From positions 7,692,653-7,756,652 of the forward strand of contig OZ022241.1 of assembly GCA_963978895.1 (NCBI GenBank): a stretch of 64,000 nucleotides of DNA, in the 5' to 3' direction. Both the position numbers and the translations under genes were made by a program. The notes beneath the pieces were generated by a model, which saw only the letters and a list, made by a program, of their open reading frames with translations, was not told where the DNA came from and ran no database searches. The stretch is from Erpobdella octoculata. Its lineage: Eukaryota > Annelida > Clitellata > Hirudinida > Erpobdellidae. Positions 1-18,139 of this stretch are shown in pieces; position 1 is the first letter of the stretch; every line of letters starts with the position of its first letter.

Positions 1-411
1 TGTTAATGTATTTACATTAGCATAAATATTTGCACTGCAGGTTGTAATTGAAACCTAATTTGTAAACAAATGGCATAAACAAAACTGTGAAATTATTTCT
101 GGACACTTTTTCTTTGTAACTTTGCATAATTTATGTTTGCAAAGAAATGTACGTTTTCCCATAACATTTGTCCTAGGAAGAACAAGGACAGTACAACAGG
201 CCCAGTTATTCTGTAAAAATGAATTTGATTAATTTTTTAAGGTTTTGATTGGCAGTTGACAGCCCTGTGCATCAACTCTTTGATGTTGCTCAACAGACTT
301 TTATAAAAGATCAGTTATTGTTGGTGTTCGTGATGCTGATGATGATATCTAAATTGGTCAAAGATTTTTTTTCTTGAATAATTTATATGCTTATTTTTGG
401 CTTCTTGACAG
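1..411. other. Intron sequence upstream of first visible PPP2R5 exon
   Basis: A+T-rich sequence ending in a pyrimidine-rich acceptor (ttgacag, AG at 410-411) just before the first recognisable PPP2R5 exon. I see no exon, RNA gene or repeat boundary in it. The N-terminal half of PPP2R5 must lie outside the window. Confidence 0.7.
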
Positions 412-7453
<7,042 letters not shown>

Positions 7454-8218
7454 AGATCTTCCATGTTCTCTTAATCGTGCATGCAAAGATGAGGAAAATG
7501 ATTCCATTTTGTTTGGCTTTATTCCACTTTGTCGTGAGAAGGAAGATTAGAGATGCTGAGATGTTCATTGTGAGGATAGGCCGGCTGTCTCGATTTACGA
7601 TTTACGTATTCCGACTAGGAAATTGTTGTGCTTACGTGTCTGTCTCATTACTTATCTGGTTTTGCTTTATGTTTGTGTAAATGTGCGTGCTTGCATGTTT
7701 GTGACTACTGGATGGATTGATTCGAGAGATGATGATCTTCTCGTAGCAACAGGTTTTCTAAAAGAATTTTTGTAATGATATTCATTGTGTGTTCCTGCTC
7801 GTACGAAGTTTTTTTTTTGTCTTCGTTCTTGTTTTTATTTTGTTCTTTAAAGATTAAGCTAGTTGTACTTGTACATAACACGTCTAGTTGATATCTACTC
7901 TTTTTTTCATTACTTTATATGTTGTCACTGTCCTACAAATGGATGTAATCAAAGAAATCATGGTCCTTTTGGTACTGCGATTAAATATCAATATAAGGAA
8001 CAAGTCGATATTTCTGCGCTGGATGCTTTTACTAATTTGATCTGCGTCTTAATGATTTGTGAGTATTTTAGCTGCTTGATCGCATTGTATCTGCACTATG
8101 TTGTTGGAAATGTTTTCTATAATATTGATGTTTATGTTATATGCGAATTAGCATAATAATAATATTATAAGATATTAATCATTGAATGTTAAGATATAAG
8201 TTTTATATGCAAATAAGC

Positions 8219-8250
<32 letters not shown>

Positions 8251-8939
8251 TAAGATATTAATCCTGGAAAAGATGTCAGGCCTGTAATTAATGTGTACAC
8301 TTATAAAGGATAGCAATTTTTAGAGACAGTATGAAAATTTATATTTGTTTTGATTTTGCAACTAGGTGAATGTTTCAAAAACGTTGTAACTTTTTTTATG
8401 CTCTTCATAGCATTGTCATATAATCAAAAATATGCTAAGTAGTTTCAATAGTTTCAATTGAGCTTATTTTATGTAAAAGTAATGATGAGCCTTGATTGTA
8501 TTCCTGTAAAAGTGTTAATATAATTGAGTTGTCTTCGTTCACTTGTTTTTACAATTTTTGTTCCAAATATGGGAATTAGAATTAACATAATTATTTAATA
8601 ACAACGTCGTTGATTAGTTTTAATGTTTTTGTTGTTATATTTTTCAAGTATGTAGTAGTGCTTCAAATTACGTGCGATAGACCCAGTTGCACCGAGGAGT
8701 CCGTACAACTCCAGCTTGACTAAATAGTTTTTCGACAAGAGTAAACATGGTAACCGTTTTGTAACGTTTCTTTTCCGTTACTTTTTGGTTACCTGGTTAC
8801 AAAAGCGTTATCGTGTTTATTGGGCAGCCTCCTGCTTCTTCTCTGGCCAGACAAAATTTGGAAAAATAATCAGCTGATATTAATTTGTAGACTTTATCAT
8901 GATGGTGACTGTTTATTGTCTGAATCAGAATTAACAGTG
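7454..8939 (+). other. PPP2R5 3' UTR and downstream non-coding DNA
   Basis: This follows the PPP2R5 stop codon. It is T-rich with short meaningless frames and a small (AAT)n run at about 8222-8250. I could not fix a poly(A) site. The first several hundred bases are presumably 3' UTR. Confidence 0.5.
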
Positions 8940-9165
8940 ATTAATTTTTAATTTTAATTTTTTTAATGACGTTTAGCACACGCCTTTTCCAAGACAAGTT
9001 TTGCTCGAAGGCGAGAAAGGGTACTTGCAGAGGCAGCCATTTATAGGCGCCTACCCTTTAACAATGTGAGTGAACTCCTGGCTTAAGGGGGTTACGCTGG
9101 TGACGCCAGCGAGGATCGAACTGACGATCTAGAGGCGAACGCTCTGCCACCAGCGCCTCAGAGTT
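8940..9165 (-). mobile_element. tRNA-derived SINE
   Basis: The minus strand begins with a tRNA-like head (see 9102-9157) containing an A-box-like TGGCAGAGCG and a B-box-like AGTTCGATCCT spaced for RNA polymerase III. It continues about 150 bases and ends in an A/T-rich tail at about 8940-8965. Size and layout fit a SINE. The exact ends and target duplication were not resolved. Confidence 0.5.
9102..9157 (-). ncRNA. tRNA-like SINE head lacking an anticodon arm
   Basis: The 5' GGCGCTG and 3' TGGCGTC can pair as a seven-base acceptor with G-U wobbles, and TTCGATC forms a T loop with one stem mismatch. Only about 25 bases separate acceptor and T stem, against about 41 in a real tRNA. This cannot be a functional tRNA and is best read as a pol III promoter module. 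Confidence 0.5.
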
Positions 9166-9253
9166 TCGTATAAATTATCTGAGGCAATCTGTTCTAATCT
9201 TTAAAAAGTAAAACTTATAATAGCGTTATATATCTTGCCATTTTTTTTGCAGC

Positions 9254-9606
9254 ACAGGCTATAAATGCACAACTCCAGGCTAAAGTCAGAACTCACATGG
9301 ACAAGCTCCAAGCTGATGCTAGGATTCGCGATTTGCATATAGAATTGCTGGTTGCAAATTTGTCGTCATGTAAAAAAAATAATGTGTTTATCATTAACGA
9401 AAGTAAAATTATTGAAAAAATACCTATAACTACCCCCTGTTATCAGCTTTTTTTGGAAGAAAAAGTGGAAGTTTTAAAAAAATGGAAAAATATCTACGAC
9501 TACCCCCGGTCATCAGGTTTTTTGGGGAAGTGTATAAAAAACCCCACCAAAAATTTCTGGATACGTTACTGGCCACATGGCAGAAAGCTTCTGGATTTAC
9601 TATAAG
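9254..9606 (+). CDS. Possible exon, coiled-coil N-part, unknown protein
   Basis: An open frame begins directly after a strong acceptor (about eight T then gcag, AG at 9252-9253), in a phase that leaves CA as the end of a split codon. It runs to TAA at 9604-9606. The first 45 residues (QAINAQLQAKVRTHMDKL...) are strongly heptad-like, so a short coiled coil is likely. The remainder is Lys- and aromatic-rich and may be read-through past a missed donor. No earlier exon was found. It could be the end of a gene continued by the ORF at 9820, or a chance frame. I do not recognise the family. Confidence 0.35.
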
Positions 9607-9819
9607 CGTTTCTGCTAAACACTTTGGAGACACGAAAGCAATCACAATTTTTTTAATTATTTGAGTTCATTTATTTGCTATAGGGAATGACGGCATAATT
9701 ACGTCATCGTTGTTTACTGTCGATCGTAAAATTTCTGCTTACTACTGAAATATTTATCTTTATAACGATCAAATGTTTCCCTAAACATTTATTAATTCTA
9801 TTTTTACTCAGTTTTATCA

Positions 9820-10353
9820 ATGAAACGACTGTTTAAAATCGCACAAGAACCAAAATCAGAGCCGACTACTAGCTGTTTGGCGGGAAAAACGTTAAGTCGC
9901 TGGCAAGGCGCTCCTAACTGTTCAAACAAATTGATGTCTTCGAACAAATGCATTCGTCCAAGAAACAAGTCTGAGTTGTGCCCATCAGCTGGTCAGATCA
10001 GACGCGGAACTGTCAATAACTCGCGTTCTCATTCGACGTCGCTTCTGCATTTCAACAACAACAGTCCGAAAGGTCATCAAAGCGACTCCGACGAAGAACG
10101 CGAAGAAACTGAACAGAATGATGACGATGATTGGCAATCAAACCATTTGAATGCGGAGAAGAAAGCTTTTCAGAAGTCTAATCACGATCTAGGAAATGAA
10201 TGTCGTCAAAATGATGACACAGTGCTCATGCCAGAAAACCTCAAAAGTAGTCGGAACAGATACTCTGTGGTCGCCTTGTTGCTGATAGCGAACGTTGTCG
10301 GATTATTTCTGTACACGGATCTCTGTCCGTCGGTATTGTCGTTTGATGCTTGA
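9820..10353 (+). CDS. Hypothetical 177-aa C-tail-anchored membrane protein
   Basis: The protein is hydrophilic, with Ser/Asn-rich and acidic stretches (SDSDEEREETEQNDDDD near the middle). Residues about 148-165 (YSVVALLLIANVVGLFLY) form one hydrophobic helix 12 residues from the end, the layout of a tail-anchored protein. An acceptor-like ctcag precedes the ATG by eight bases, so this may be a last exon rather than a single-exon gene. A clear AATAAA lies at 10432-10437. Composition is coding-like and unlike the surrounding repeats. I do not recognise the family and assign no function. Confidence 0.6.
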   Translation: MKRLFKIAQEPKSEPTTSCLAGKTLSRWQGAPNCSNKLMSSNKCIRPRNKSELCPSAGQIRRGTVNNSRSHSTSLLHFNNNSPKGHQSDSDEEREETEQNDDDDWQSNHLNAEKKAFQKSNHDLGNECRQNDDTVLMPENLKSSRNRYSVVALLLIANVVGLFLYTDLCPSVLSFDA

Positions 10354-10829
10354 AAATTTAAGACATCCCGACTAATCACTGTCCAACAATTTTAAATATT
10401 ACACTGCAATTTTTTAAATAATGTTTTTTTTAATAAATAGGATTTATTTAAAATGTGGATGGCGGTTGGCTACTGCTTTGGTGGTTAACGAATGCTTAAG
10501 AGATCATCTATTAACGTCACACGTTTAGGGTATAGCGCATTTTGCGACGAGAGGGAGTATATGTGCAGCGGTGCAGGGGGTCCCCTCAAAGACATTTTCG
10601 ATAAAAAAATTGAACTTTAATTTTTTACTTTGTTTAACCTGAGGCTTTATTTTGTACTAAATTTGCCTTTCAACGTTTCAACCATCAATAGTTCTGATAT
10701 TTGGCAGATATTTGAAAATTCTAGCCCCTTTTTTAAACCAATACAATGCAAAATATATCTCAAATAATATCTCAACAAACATTTAGACCTCCACCAGCAA
10801 GTCCAGCAAAAAAAGTTGAAAATGACTGT
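10354..10829. other. Non-coding spacer
   Basis: Apart from the poly(A) signal I see no gene. The segment is unremarkable A+T-rich DNA leading into the Helitron-like element at 10830. Confidence 0.5.
10432..10437 (+). promoter_or_regulatory. Poly(A) signal AATAAA
   Basis: A canonical AATAAA about 80 bases downstream of the 9820-10353 stop codon, fitting the end of that transcript. Confidence 0.5.
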
Positions 10830-11904
10830 CCGTCTGTCTGTATGTCCTTTATGTATTGCTGCACCATTCATCCGATCTTAATGACATTTTCACACAACCT
10901 TGAAAGTCAATGGGAGACAATAACTGCGAAAAAAATTGAAATCGGTCAAAAAATTAGCGGAGCGGAAGAGTAAGCGGAAACGGAAACTAAAGAATGAGTG
11001 GGAACGGGAAAGCAAGCGGGAACGGAAAAGCGACCAAGATCGAAAGAGCGAGCGAGAAAGTGAAAATGACTGGGAGCGGAAAAACGATCGGGAGCGGGAA
11101 GGCGACTGGGAGCCTTTTCAGAAAAATAAAAATCTTCTAAAACTCAAACTACTCTTCCTTTGGTTTTGCCACCACCATCTTCTCTTTCCATTTCTACTTC
11201 TTTGATTCGTAGCTTAAGTTTTCTCTTTGACTCCAACTTGTCTCTTACCCTAATTATTACTAAATCTTGCTACTTCCATATTTGCCGCATTAAGCAGCTT
11301 CGTCCACTTTTTGATGAATCCTTCTCTACAACTTCTAGCCTCTTCTCTTATTCTGTCTCGAATTGACTACTGCAATTCACTATACTATGGTTTTCCTTAT
11401 ACTACCCTTTATCCTCTCTCTAAAACCTTCAACTCAGCTGCGCGCTTAGTTTCTCGCACCTACTTCTCTCACATCACATCTCTCCATCTCTTGTTCTTCT
11501 CCAGTAGCTTCCTCTTAGATATAGGGTTATTTTTAAAATCTGTTTATTAATGTATAAAATAAAAAATTGTTCTTCTCCTCTCTACTCAACTATTTAATAC
11601 AAATCCCTTCTGTCTGGTCTTTGTTCTTCTTCTCGTAACCACTTTCGCATCTTCTCTATTAAGCATTCTTTTGCTAAACGCTCTTTTTCCTACTCTGGAA
11701 CTCTCTTCCTGCTTCTCTTACCAACTCTACTTCCCTCACAGTTTTCCGTCGTGGACTTAAAACACATCTGTTTAATAAGTTCATGTCCGAGCTTTATTGA
11801 ACACCACGGAAATAGCGCTATACAAATTCAGTTTGATTGATTGAGCGTCAAAGCGACCGGGGACGGGAGACAAGCAGGAACAGAAAGGCGACCGAGGAAC
11901 AAGA
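10830..11904 (+). mobile_element. Helitron-like element, family A, split by a LINE fragment
   Basis: It carries the family A 5' sequence (atgtcctttatg, accattcatccgatc, cacacaaccttgaaagtcaa) and then the purine-rich CpG-containing minisatellite (gagcgggaacgggaaagcg). The minisatellite stops near 11125, a LINE 3' end fills 11130-11844, and the minisatellite resumes at 11845. The 3' hairpin end is not seen. Confidence 0.55.
11130..11844 (+). pseudogene. CR1/L2-type LINE reverse transcriptase, decayed C-terminal part
   Basis: Broken frames show the typical C-terminal region of CR1/L2 reverse transcriptases: a frame with LLASSLILSRIDYCNSLYYG and NSAARLVSRT, and an upstream frame with FLFDSNLSL. 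At least one frameshift separates them. The element ends gcgctatacaaattcag followed by TTGATTGA, a LINE-type 3' end. It interrupts a Helitron minisatellite. It is 5'-truncated and dead. Confidence 0.7.
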
Positions 11905-12340
11905 AAATGAAGTCCTTTTCGCTCTAGGACGCTCCGTTTCGAAGATACCGCGGTTTGAAGTTTTGGAAATAAAAGAGGTCCTTTTCGCTCTAGGACGCTC
12001 CGTTTCGGAGATAAAGTTTTTAAAAACAAAAAGTTATTAGATCCTAATAGAACTCGATCCAGCAATCACGAAAATGAGGTCCTTTTCGCTCTTTAAAGTT
12101 TAGAAAAATCAAAATTCTCAAAACTTGAAAATTGTTTTGGATCGCAGTAGAACTCGGTCCGACCATCACGAAAATGAGATTCATTTTGCTCTAGGACGCA
12201 CCGTTTAGAAGATAAGGCGGCTTAAAGTTTCGAAAAATCAAAGTTGTCAAGACTTGAAATTTCTTTCAGATCCTAATTGAACCTATCCCTACGATCACCA
12301 AAATGAGGTCCTTTTCGCTCTAGGACGCACTTTATACAAT
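11905..12340 (+). repeat. Degenerate dispersed-tandem repeat
   Basis: The motif aatgaggtccttttcgctct recurs five times (near 11907, 11973, 12073, 12172 and 12303) with gctctaggacgc after most copies, and spacers carrying ttgaaattt and gatcctaat. Spacing varies from about 66 to 129 bases. No gene is seen. Confidence 0.65.
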
Positions 12341-12604
12341 GTATAATGTACATTGTATATGTGTTAGAGCTAGACCAAAACCAGGCTTAAAATCTGCAAG
12401 GTTTATGCCAAAACTTTGCAGAATATACACCAAAACCAAAATTTTACCGAAGCCAGATCAACTGAAACTTAAACCTAACCTAAAACCGATTTTAAGCCTG
12501 GTTACGGTGCAGGTCGAGTCCAAGTGATTTTCAAAAAAAAGTAAAAATTTGCTGGTATCTGAATTTGCAATCACACACATAGGGCCAACAAAGTTTATGA
12601 GGTA

Positions 12605-14120
12605 CCGTAAAACGGGGTGACTTTGCCCGTGCGGGTGACTTTGGCCCAAAATGGATTTTTTGTTTTAATTGCGTCGATCTCCTTTTAAAACTGGCGAACA
12701 ACCTCCATTTTTTTATCAAAACAAACTGTGGTGTGTTAGCTAATACTTCGATCTTCGATTGTTGTTTTCGCCGCCGTTTAATAATTTTATAGCTGTTTTT
12801 GTGAGAGTTGCTAAAGTGACGATATTTTTTGGTATGCAAACTTCTTCCTACACAGCAACAATTAACAAAGGCAGGTGACTCAAAATTTCCATAAATGATA
12901 TTTTGTATATTACTGTTAATGTAGCATGACATTTATTGTGTTTGGTCAACGCTCCTTTAAGTTATTGACCGTTAAAAAAAGTGGGTTGACTTTGGCCGCT
13001 TTCTGGGGTGACTTTGGCCCATGGGAGGGTGACTTTGGCCCACGTTGAAAACTGCGTTTTGGAGCACTAAATAGCATAAATGTCAACATTTTTTGTTGTT
13101 TTATTTTACTATGATTATGATTTGACAACAATTAACAATTTTTCAGATTTTATCATGCCCAGAACGTGTAAAAACAACGCTCGGAGCAGAACCTATGGTT
13201 CTTACTCGTCGTCAAACTTGCAAGCAGCTTTGCTGGGAATCAGTACTGGCAGAATAACACAAAGAGAAGCAGTCAAATTATACAAAATTCCTAGATCAAC
13301 ACTAAGGAACAAACTCAAAGGTGCACATTCAAATAAATATGGTAGGCAGACAATATTTTCTGATGAGGCGGAAGCCGCTTTCAAGTCTTATGTTGTGACG
13401 GCCTCAACATTTGGATTCCCCGTAGATAATTCAGATTTGTGGAATATTGTTAAAGGTTTTACGTAGGACAGGTTATAAAATTAAATGATTTGATACCTTT
13501 TAACTAGGTGTGACATTTGGAAAATTGTTGTTTTATTAGGTGAAAAAAGTTAGAAAAGCCGGGGCAGAAGTTCGTCTTATGAAGAGAAGCGGACGTAACT
13601 GGAAATGGCCGAAGCCTGAAGAGAGAGCTGTCTATCAAGAGGCTGAGATCTTCACACTGATATCAGCTCCAAAGCAAATTTCTAGGAGAGGACTTTACTC
13701 AATTCCTGAGCTGCAGCGCATTGATTATTTCTGACGAAATCAACTTATTGTGTTATTTCTTGCTCCGTTCTCTTGATTTATAAATGTGTTGCAACTCATT
13801 TTTCATGTTTAATATTTACTAAAGATTAAAGAAAGAAAAATTAATGATAAACTTTGATCCAATGTTTTGGTAGAGCAGTTTATAATGTGAACTCAGGTGA
13901 AATATCAAATAAAATTTTGCTCGATATGTTTGGGGACTCTAAACGGTGCCAAAACAAGCTAAATTAATTCTGTAAAAAGTGTATTTCAACAAAACAGACA
14001 TAGTATAATGAAAAATAATTGAAATGAAAGTGTTTAGAGGTTAAAATTTTTTTCTGGACAGGCTTAAAGTCGCTGGGCCAAAGTCACCCCTATCAGCGGG
14101 GTGACTTTGGCCCATCCTTT
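12605..14120 (+). mobile_element. psq/pogo-like DNA transposon deletion derivative
   Basis: It contains a transposase DNA-binding exon and a short C-terminal exon but no catalytic domain. The 16-base motif ggggtgactttggccc and near copies occur at about 12616, 12634, 12999, 13022 and 14098, with one inverted copy at 14075-14090. These look like transposase-binding or terminal repeats. The exact termini and target duplication are uncertain. Confidence 0.5.
13155..13734 (+). pseudogene. HTH_psq (pogo/CENP-B-like) transposase remnant
   Basis: Exon 1 starts at ATG 13155 behind an acceptor-like tttttcag and encodes MPRTCKNNARSRTYG followed by a Pipsqueak-type helix-turn-helix (NLQAALLGISTGRITQREAV, then KLYKIPRSTLRNKLKG). 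It ends at LWNIVKG beside a possible donor. A second open stretch, 13540-13734, encodes a basic tail with NWKWPKPEE and SAPKQISRRGLYS, resembling the C-terminal ends of pogo-type transposases. The DDE catalytic region expected between them is absent. Joining the two pieces in frame is not straightforward, so I treat it as an internally deleted copy. Confidence 0.6.
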
Positions 14121-14373
14121 AAACGCGTAAAAATATATTAAAAAAAATTTTTTTTAAACTTTCGCTAGGTCACGCCATACATCACTACTATGCACACCTT
14201 TTTAGCATAATTGCTCATAGAAATATAATTTGTACTTTAAAATATAGGTTGATTTATGTGTAAACCGGGCCAAAGCCGGTGTTTGTGTATTTGTGCCCTA
14301 TGTGTCAATATCAACATTTGCAATCAGAACAAAACAATTTAATGCACATTCAAATACTCTACTTTTTTTTTAA

Positions 14374-16114
14374 TCTATATATATAAAAGAACATGTCCTG
14401 ACTGACTGACTGATAATCAACGCCGAGCTCAAACGCCTCATCCTAGGAACGTGAAATTTGGAACTTATATTACTTTTATAGCGTAAATATCCGCTAAGAA
14501 AGGATTTTTGAAAATTTTGCTCCTGAAGGGAAAAAACTGGAAAACAAACTTTTTTCTAAAACAATGTATATCTCGAAAACCAAAAATGAGGAGATTTTGA
14601 AATTTGGTATATAGATTCTTTTTGAAAAATAAAAAGATACGTGTTTCACCATTTTTTGAAAATTCGGTTTCCCGGACCTCAAATGTGGGTTGGAAAATTG
14701 GGTTATTTGGTTTTTAAAGTAGCTTCTACTCAAAAACTGTTAATGCTACAGGAGTAAAAATTAGTATTTAGTTTCTACTCCAAAAATAATGAAATATGTG
14801 TTTAAGCATTTTTTGAAAATTTGGTTTCCAGGACTTCAAATGTGGGGTGGAAAATAGGGCTAATTGTCTTTTATAGTAACTGCTACTCAAAAACAGTAAA
14901 TACCACAGATGTAAAAATTATTTAGTTTCTTTTCTAAAAATAAAGATATATGGGTTTCACCATTTTTTACAAATTTGGTTTCCCGGACCTCAAATGTGGG
15001 TTGGAAAATTGGGTTATTTGGTTTTTAAAGTAGCTTCTACTCAAAAACTGTTATTGCTACAAAAGTAAAAATTAGTATTTAGTTTCTAGATGCTACAGGA
15101 GTAAAAATTAGTATTTGGTTTCTACTCCAGAAATAATGATATACGTGTTTTAGCATTTTTTGAAAATTTGGTTTCCAGGACTTCAAATATGGGGTGGAAA
15201 ATACGGTTACTTGGTTTTTAAAGTAACTGCTACTCAAAAACTGTAAATGCTACAAAAGTAAAATTAGTATTTAGTTTCTACTCTAAAAATAATGATATAC
15301 GGGTTTCACAATTTTTTGAAAATTTGGTTTCCAAGACTTCAAATGTGGAGTGGAAAATAGGGTTATTTGGTTTTTAAAGTAACTGCTACTCAACAACTGT
15401 AATTACCACAGATGTAAAAATTAATACTTAGTATCTACTCAAAAAAAAAGATATACGTGTTTCATCATTTTTTGGGTTATTTGGTTTTTAAAGTAGCTGC
15501 TACTCAAAAACTGTTAATGCTACAGAAGTAAAAATTAGTATTTAGTTTCTACTCCAGAAATAATGAAATACGTGTTTTAGCATTTTTTGAAAATTTGGTT
15601 TCCAGGACCTCAAATGTGGGGTGGAAATAAGAGTTATTTGATTTCAAAATAACTGCTACTCACAAACTGTAAGTGCTACAAATGTAAAAATTAGTATTTT
15701 GAAGTTTTGTGCCGGTTAAAAGTCCAGTTTATCATCGGCTGGCCAAGCCGTTATTTTAGAGTCTTCACACGGGCCAGGCAAAACCTTAAATCAAAGTTGG
15801 ACGGGCCGAGGTTTTTCACCAAGTATATAGATATTTTAGTGATTTTAGGGTCTTCAGTTTGGCCGGGCCAAACCTGAGGTCGAGGTGGGACGGGCCGAAG
15901 TTTTTCATCAAGTATATAGAACCTTTAGGCCTGTAAAAATGGGCCGGGCCTAATTCAGACGGGCTGTGCCGGGCCAGGAGTTTGGGTTTTTAAAACGGGC
16001 TGGGCTAATTTGTCGACGGGCCGAGCCGAGACCTAAAAAAATGATCTCTACTATGGATGCACGGTTCAAACTCTCTAATTTCATGCGAGCGAAGCCGCTA
16101 CGGGCACTGCTAGT
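14374..16114 (+). mobile_element. Helitron-like element, family B (copy 1)
   Basis: It starts TCTATATATATAAAAG, followed by catgtcc and a short (CTGA)n run, and ends GAAGCCGCTACGGGCACTG then CTAGT. Between lie tandem units of roughly 180 bp (each with a ggtttcc...gaccTCAAATGTGGG-like core, a ggttatttggtttttaaagt core and a tactcaaaaactg core), then a GGCCGGGCC-rich segment. No protein. Near-identical to 56156-58050. Confidence 0.7.
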
Positions 16115-16390
16115 ATTCTCTATAAAACATAAAAAATGATACAGTTCAATTTCTTTGGGCCAGGAAAGGTTTTGACATAACATACAGAAAAACCAAAATA
16201 AATGTGGCTAGAACGTCTTTCACATTTAAACAGTTGAAAAAACATCCACAACACCTCATATAAACAAAGGTGTCAAAAAATGTGACAGGAGAAAACATTC
16301 AGCATTATTTTCTATTTAGAATATATTGTAAGTAATGCATTACAATAAAACTATTCATACTTATATATGAATAACAGTTAAACATATACA

Positions 16391-16538
<148 letters not shown>

Positions 16539-16770
16539 ACACAAATCTGATCCTTGTAAAGAAAGAGTTATGAGAATAGAATCTGTCAATGTAAGCTTCC
16601 TGGGGACTGTTTGCTGATAAGACGTCACAATGTAAAGTCTAAAAAACGTGAAATAAAAAACGATCAAGACTAAGAAATATCTAATCTTATTTTAAAAAAA
16701 ATGCTAATAGCATCCTCATTTAAAAAAAAAAACAATATGAAATTTAGTTCTAATAAATTACTTTAATTAC

Positions 16771-18139
16771 CTGCTTGACTACAATCCAACATCATGTATC
16801 GTATCACCTCCTTGACATCGTCATCTTTGTCATCGAGAATCAGTCCAGCTAAGTAATGGATCTGATCTTTTAATTTTTTGTTAGCTGACTGAACCTTCTT
16901 CATTTCCTCCATAAGATTAGAAATTTCGTCATCTTTATAATGCAGCAAATTATTCATTCTCATTTTATAAGTTCCATGATTGGCTATAAGTTTAGACCTG
17001 CTAATTTTAAGTGTCCTTATAACCCTTAAATTATCAAGGTCTATCTGGTTCTTTTTCTTTTTTTCATTTTGATATTTTGACTTCCACATATTGATAGATT
17101 TTTTTCTTCTCGATGCCTTCTGTGCCATTTTCCTGATTTCCTTTCGTGGTGTAGACTTGTCTTTCAATTTTAATTTTAAATCTGCAATAACTTGACTAGA
17201 GAATCGTAAGGATTCCCTTTTACGTTTGCAATGTTCGCAGTCCCGCCAGCTAGCCGACTTTCTAAATACACCCAAATTTTGAGAAATATTTCGGTTTCCA
17301 CTTATTATTGAAACGCTATCAATTCCATTTTCCAGAGGCTGAGGTTCAATGGCATTTTCCAGAGGCTGAGGTTCAACAGAAGTCATGTCCACGTCTTTTG
17401 CGCTGGAAAAGTTAAGTGACAAGAACTCGTGGGATAAACATGTCGGTTGACACTTGAAGGGAGTTGAAAAATACTCGACTTTTTCGCTCCAGAGTTTGCT
17501 AACATTCTGCTTGAACTTCTGAACTAAATTGTAGTTAGATGCCAGAGCGTTTCGTACTGAGTATGGACTGTCAACAAATGTTAGATTTAAATTTAAAAAC
17601 TCTTTGAAAATGCCTGCCCAACTAGGGCTATTTCCACCGTAAGGTCTAATAAAATTATAATAAATAAATCCATTTGAAAGTGGCAGCGACGGTTTTGCAA
17701 GATATTTTTCAACATAATCTTCAACTAAATTACTCAGAAGTTGAGGTTCAAGTGAAGAGGACATGTCAACATCTTCGACACTGGAGAAGTTTTGAGACAA
17801 AAACTCTTCGGATAAATATATCGGTTGATATTTGAATGGACTTGACAGGAACACAACTTCTTTGTCCCAGAGTTTGGTAACATTCTGTTTGAACTTCTCA
17901 ACGAAATCGTAGTTAGAATTCAGAGCATCTTTAACATTACTGGAACTTGCAGCAAATGTTAGGTTCAAATTCATCAACTCTTTGTAAGTGCCTGTCCAAC
18001 TAGGTCTATTTTCACCGTTCATTTTAATGAAATAATAATAAATATATCCATTTGAAAGTGGTAGCAACGGTTTTGCGAATCTTTTCTCCACATAAACTTC
18101 TAAGTCTCTGGCTATCGTGTGCATCACGGAACCCTCCAT
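16771..18139 (-). CDS. Unknown protein with two copies of a new domain and a coiled coil (first coding exon)
   Basis: Starting at ATG 18139, 456 residues run to a canonical donor (GCAG then gtaatt) at 16771/16770. Later exons were not found. Residues about 5-127 and 132-252 are two copies of one domain. Each has an acidic N-terminal helix, PLLPLSNGYIYY (PSLPLSNGFIYY in copy 2), an Asn/Ser-rich region with P-S-W, a K(Q)NV(T/S)KLW segment, PFKYQP (PFKCQP) and LS.EFLS.NFSS. A short repeat EPQPLEN follows at 257-271. Residues 301-304 are CEHC in a basic context, and 305-440 are Lys/Glu-rich and probably coiled coil. I recognise no known family. The coiled-coil/CxxC half might suggest a domesticated transposon protein, but that is inference. 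Confidence 0.7.

Noticed and set aside
7863..8156. 97-aa frame after PPP2R5
   Set aside because: Lies in the likely 3' UTR, with no splice or family support.
9102..9157. Functional tRNA gene
   Set aside because: The anticodon arm is missing, so only a SINE head is supported.
14494..14733. 79-aa frame (SRSYFKNQITQFSNPH) repeated at 38023 and 56295
   Set aside because: It recurs because it lies in Helitron family B; no start context, and other copies are disrupted.
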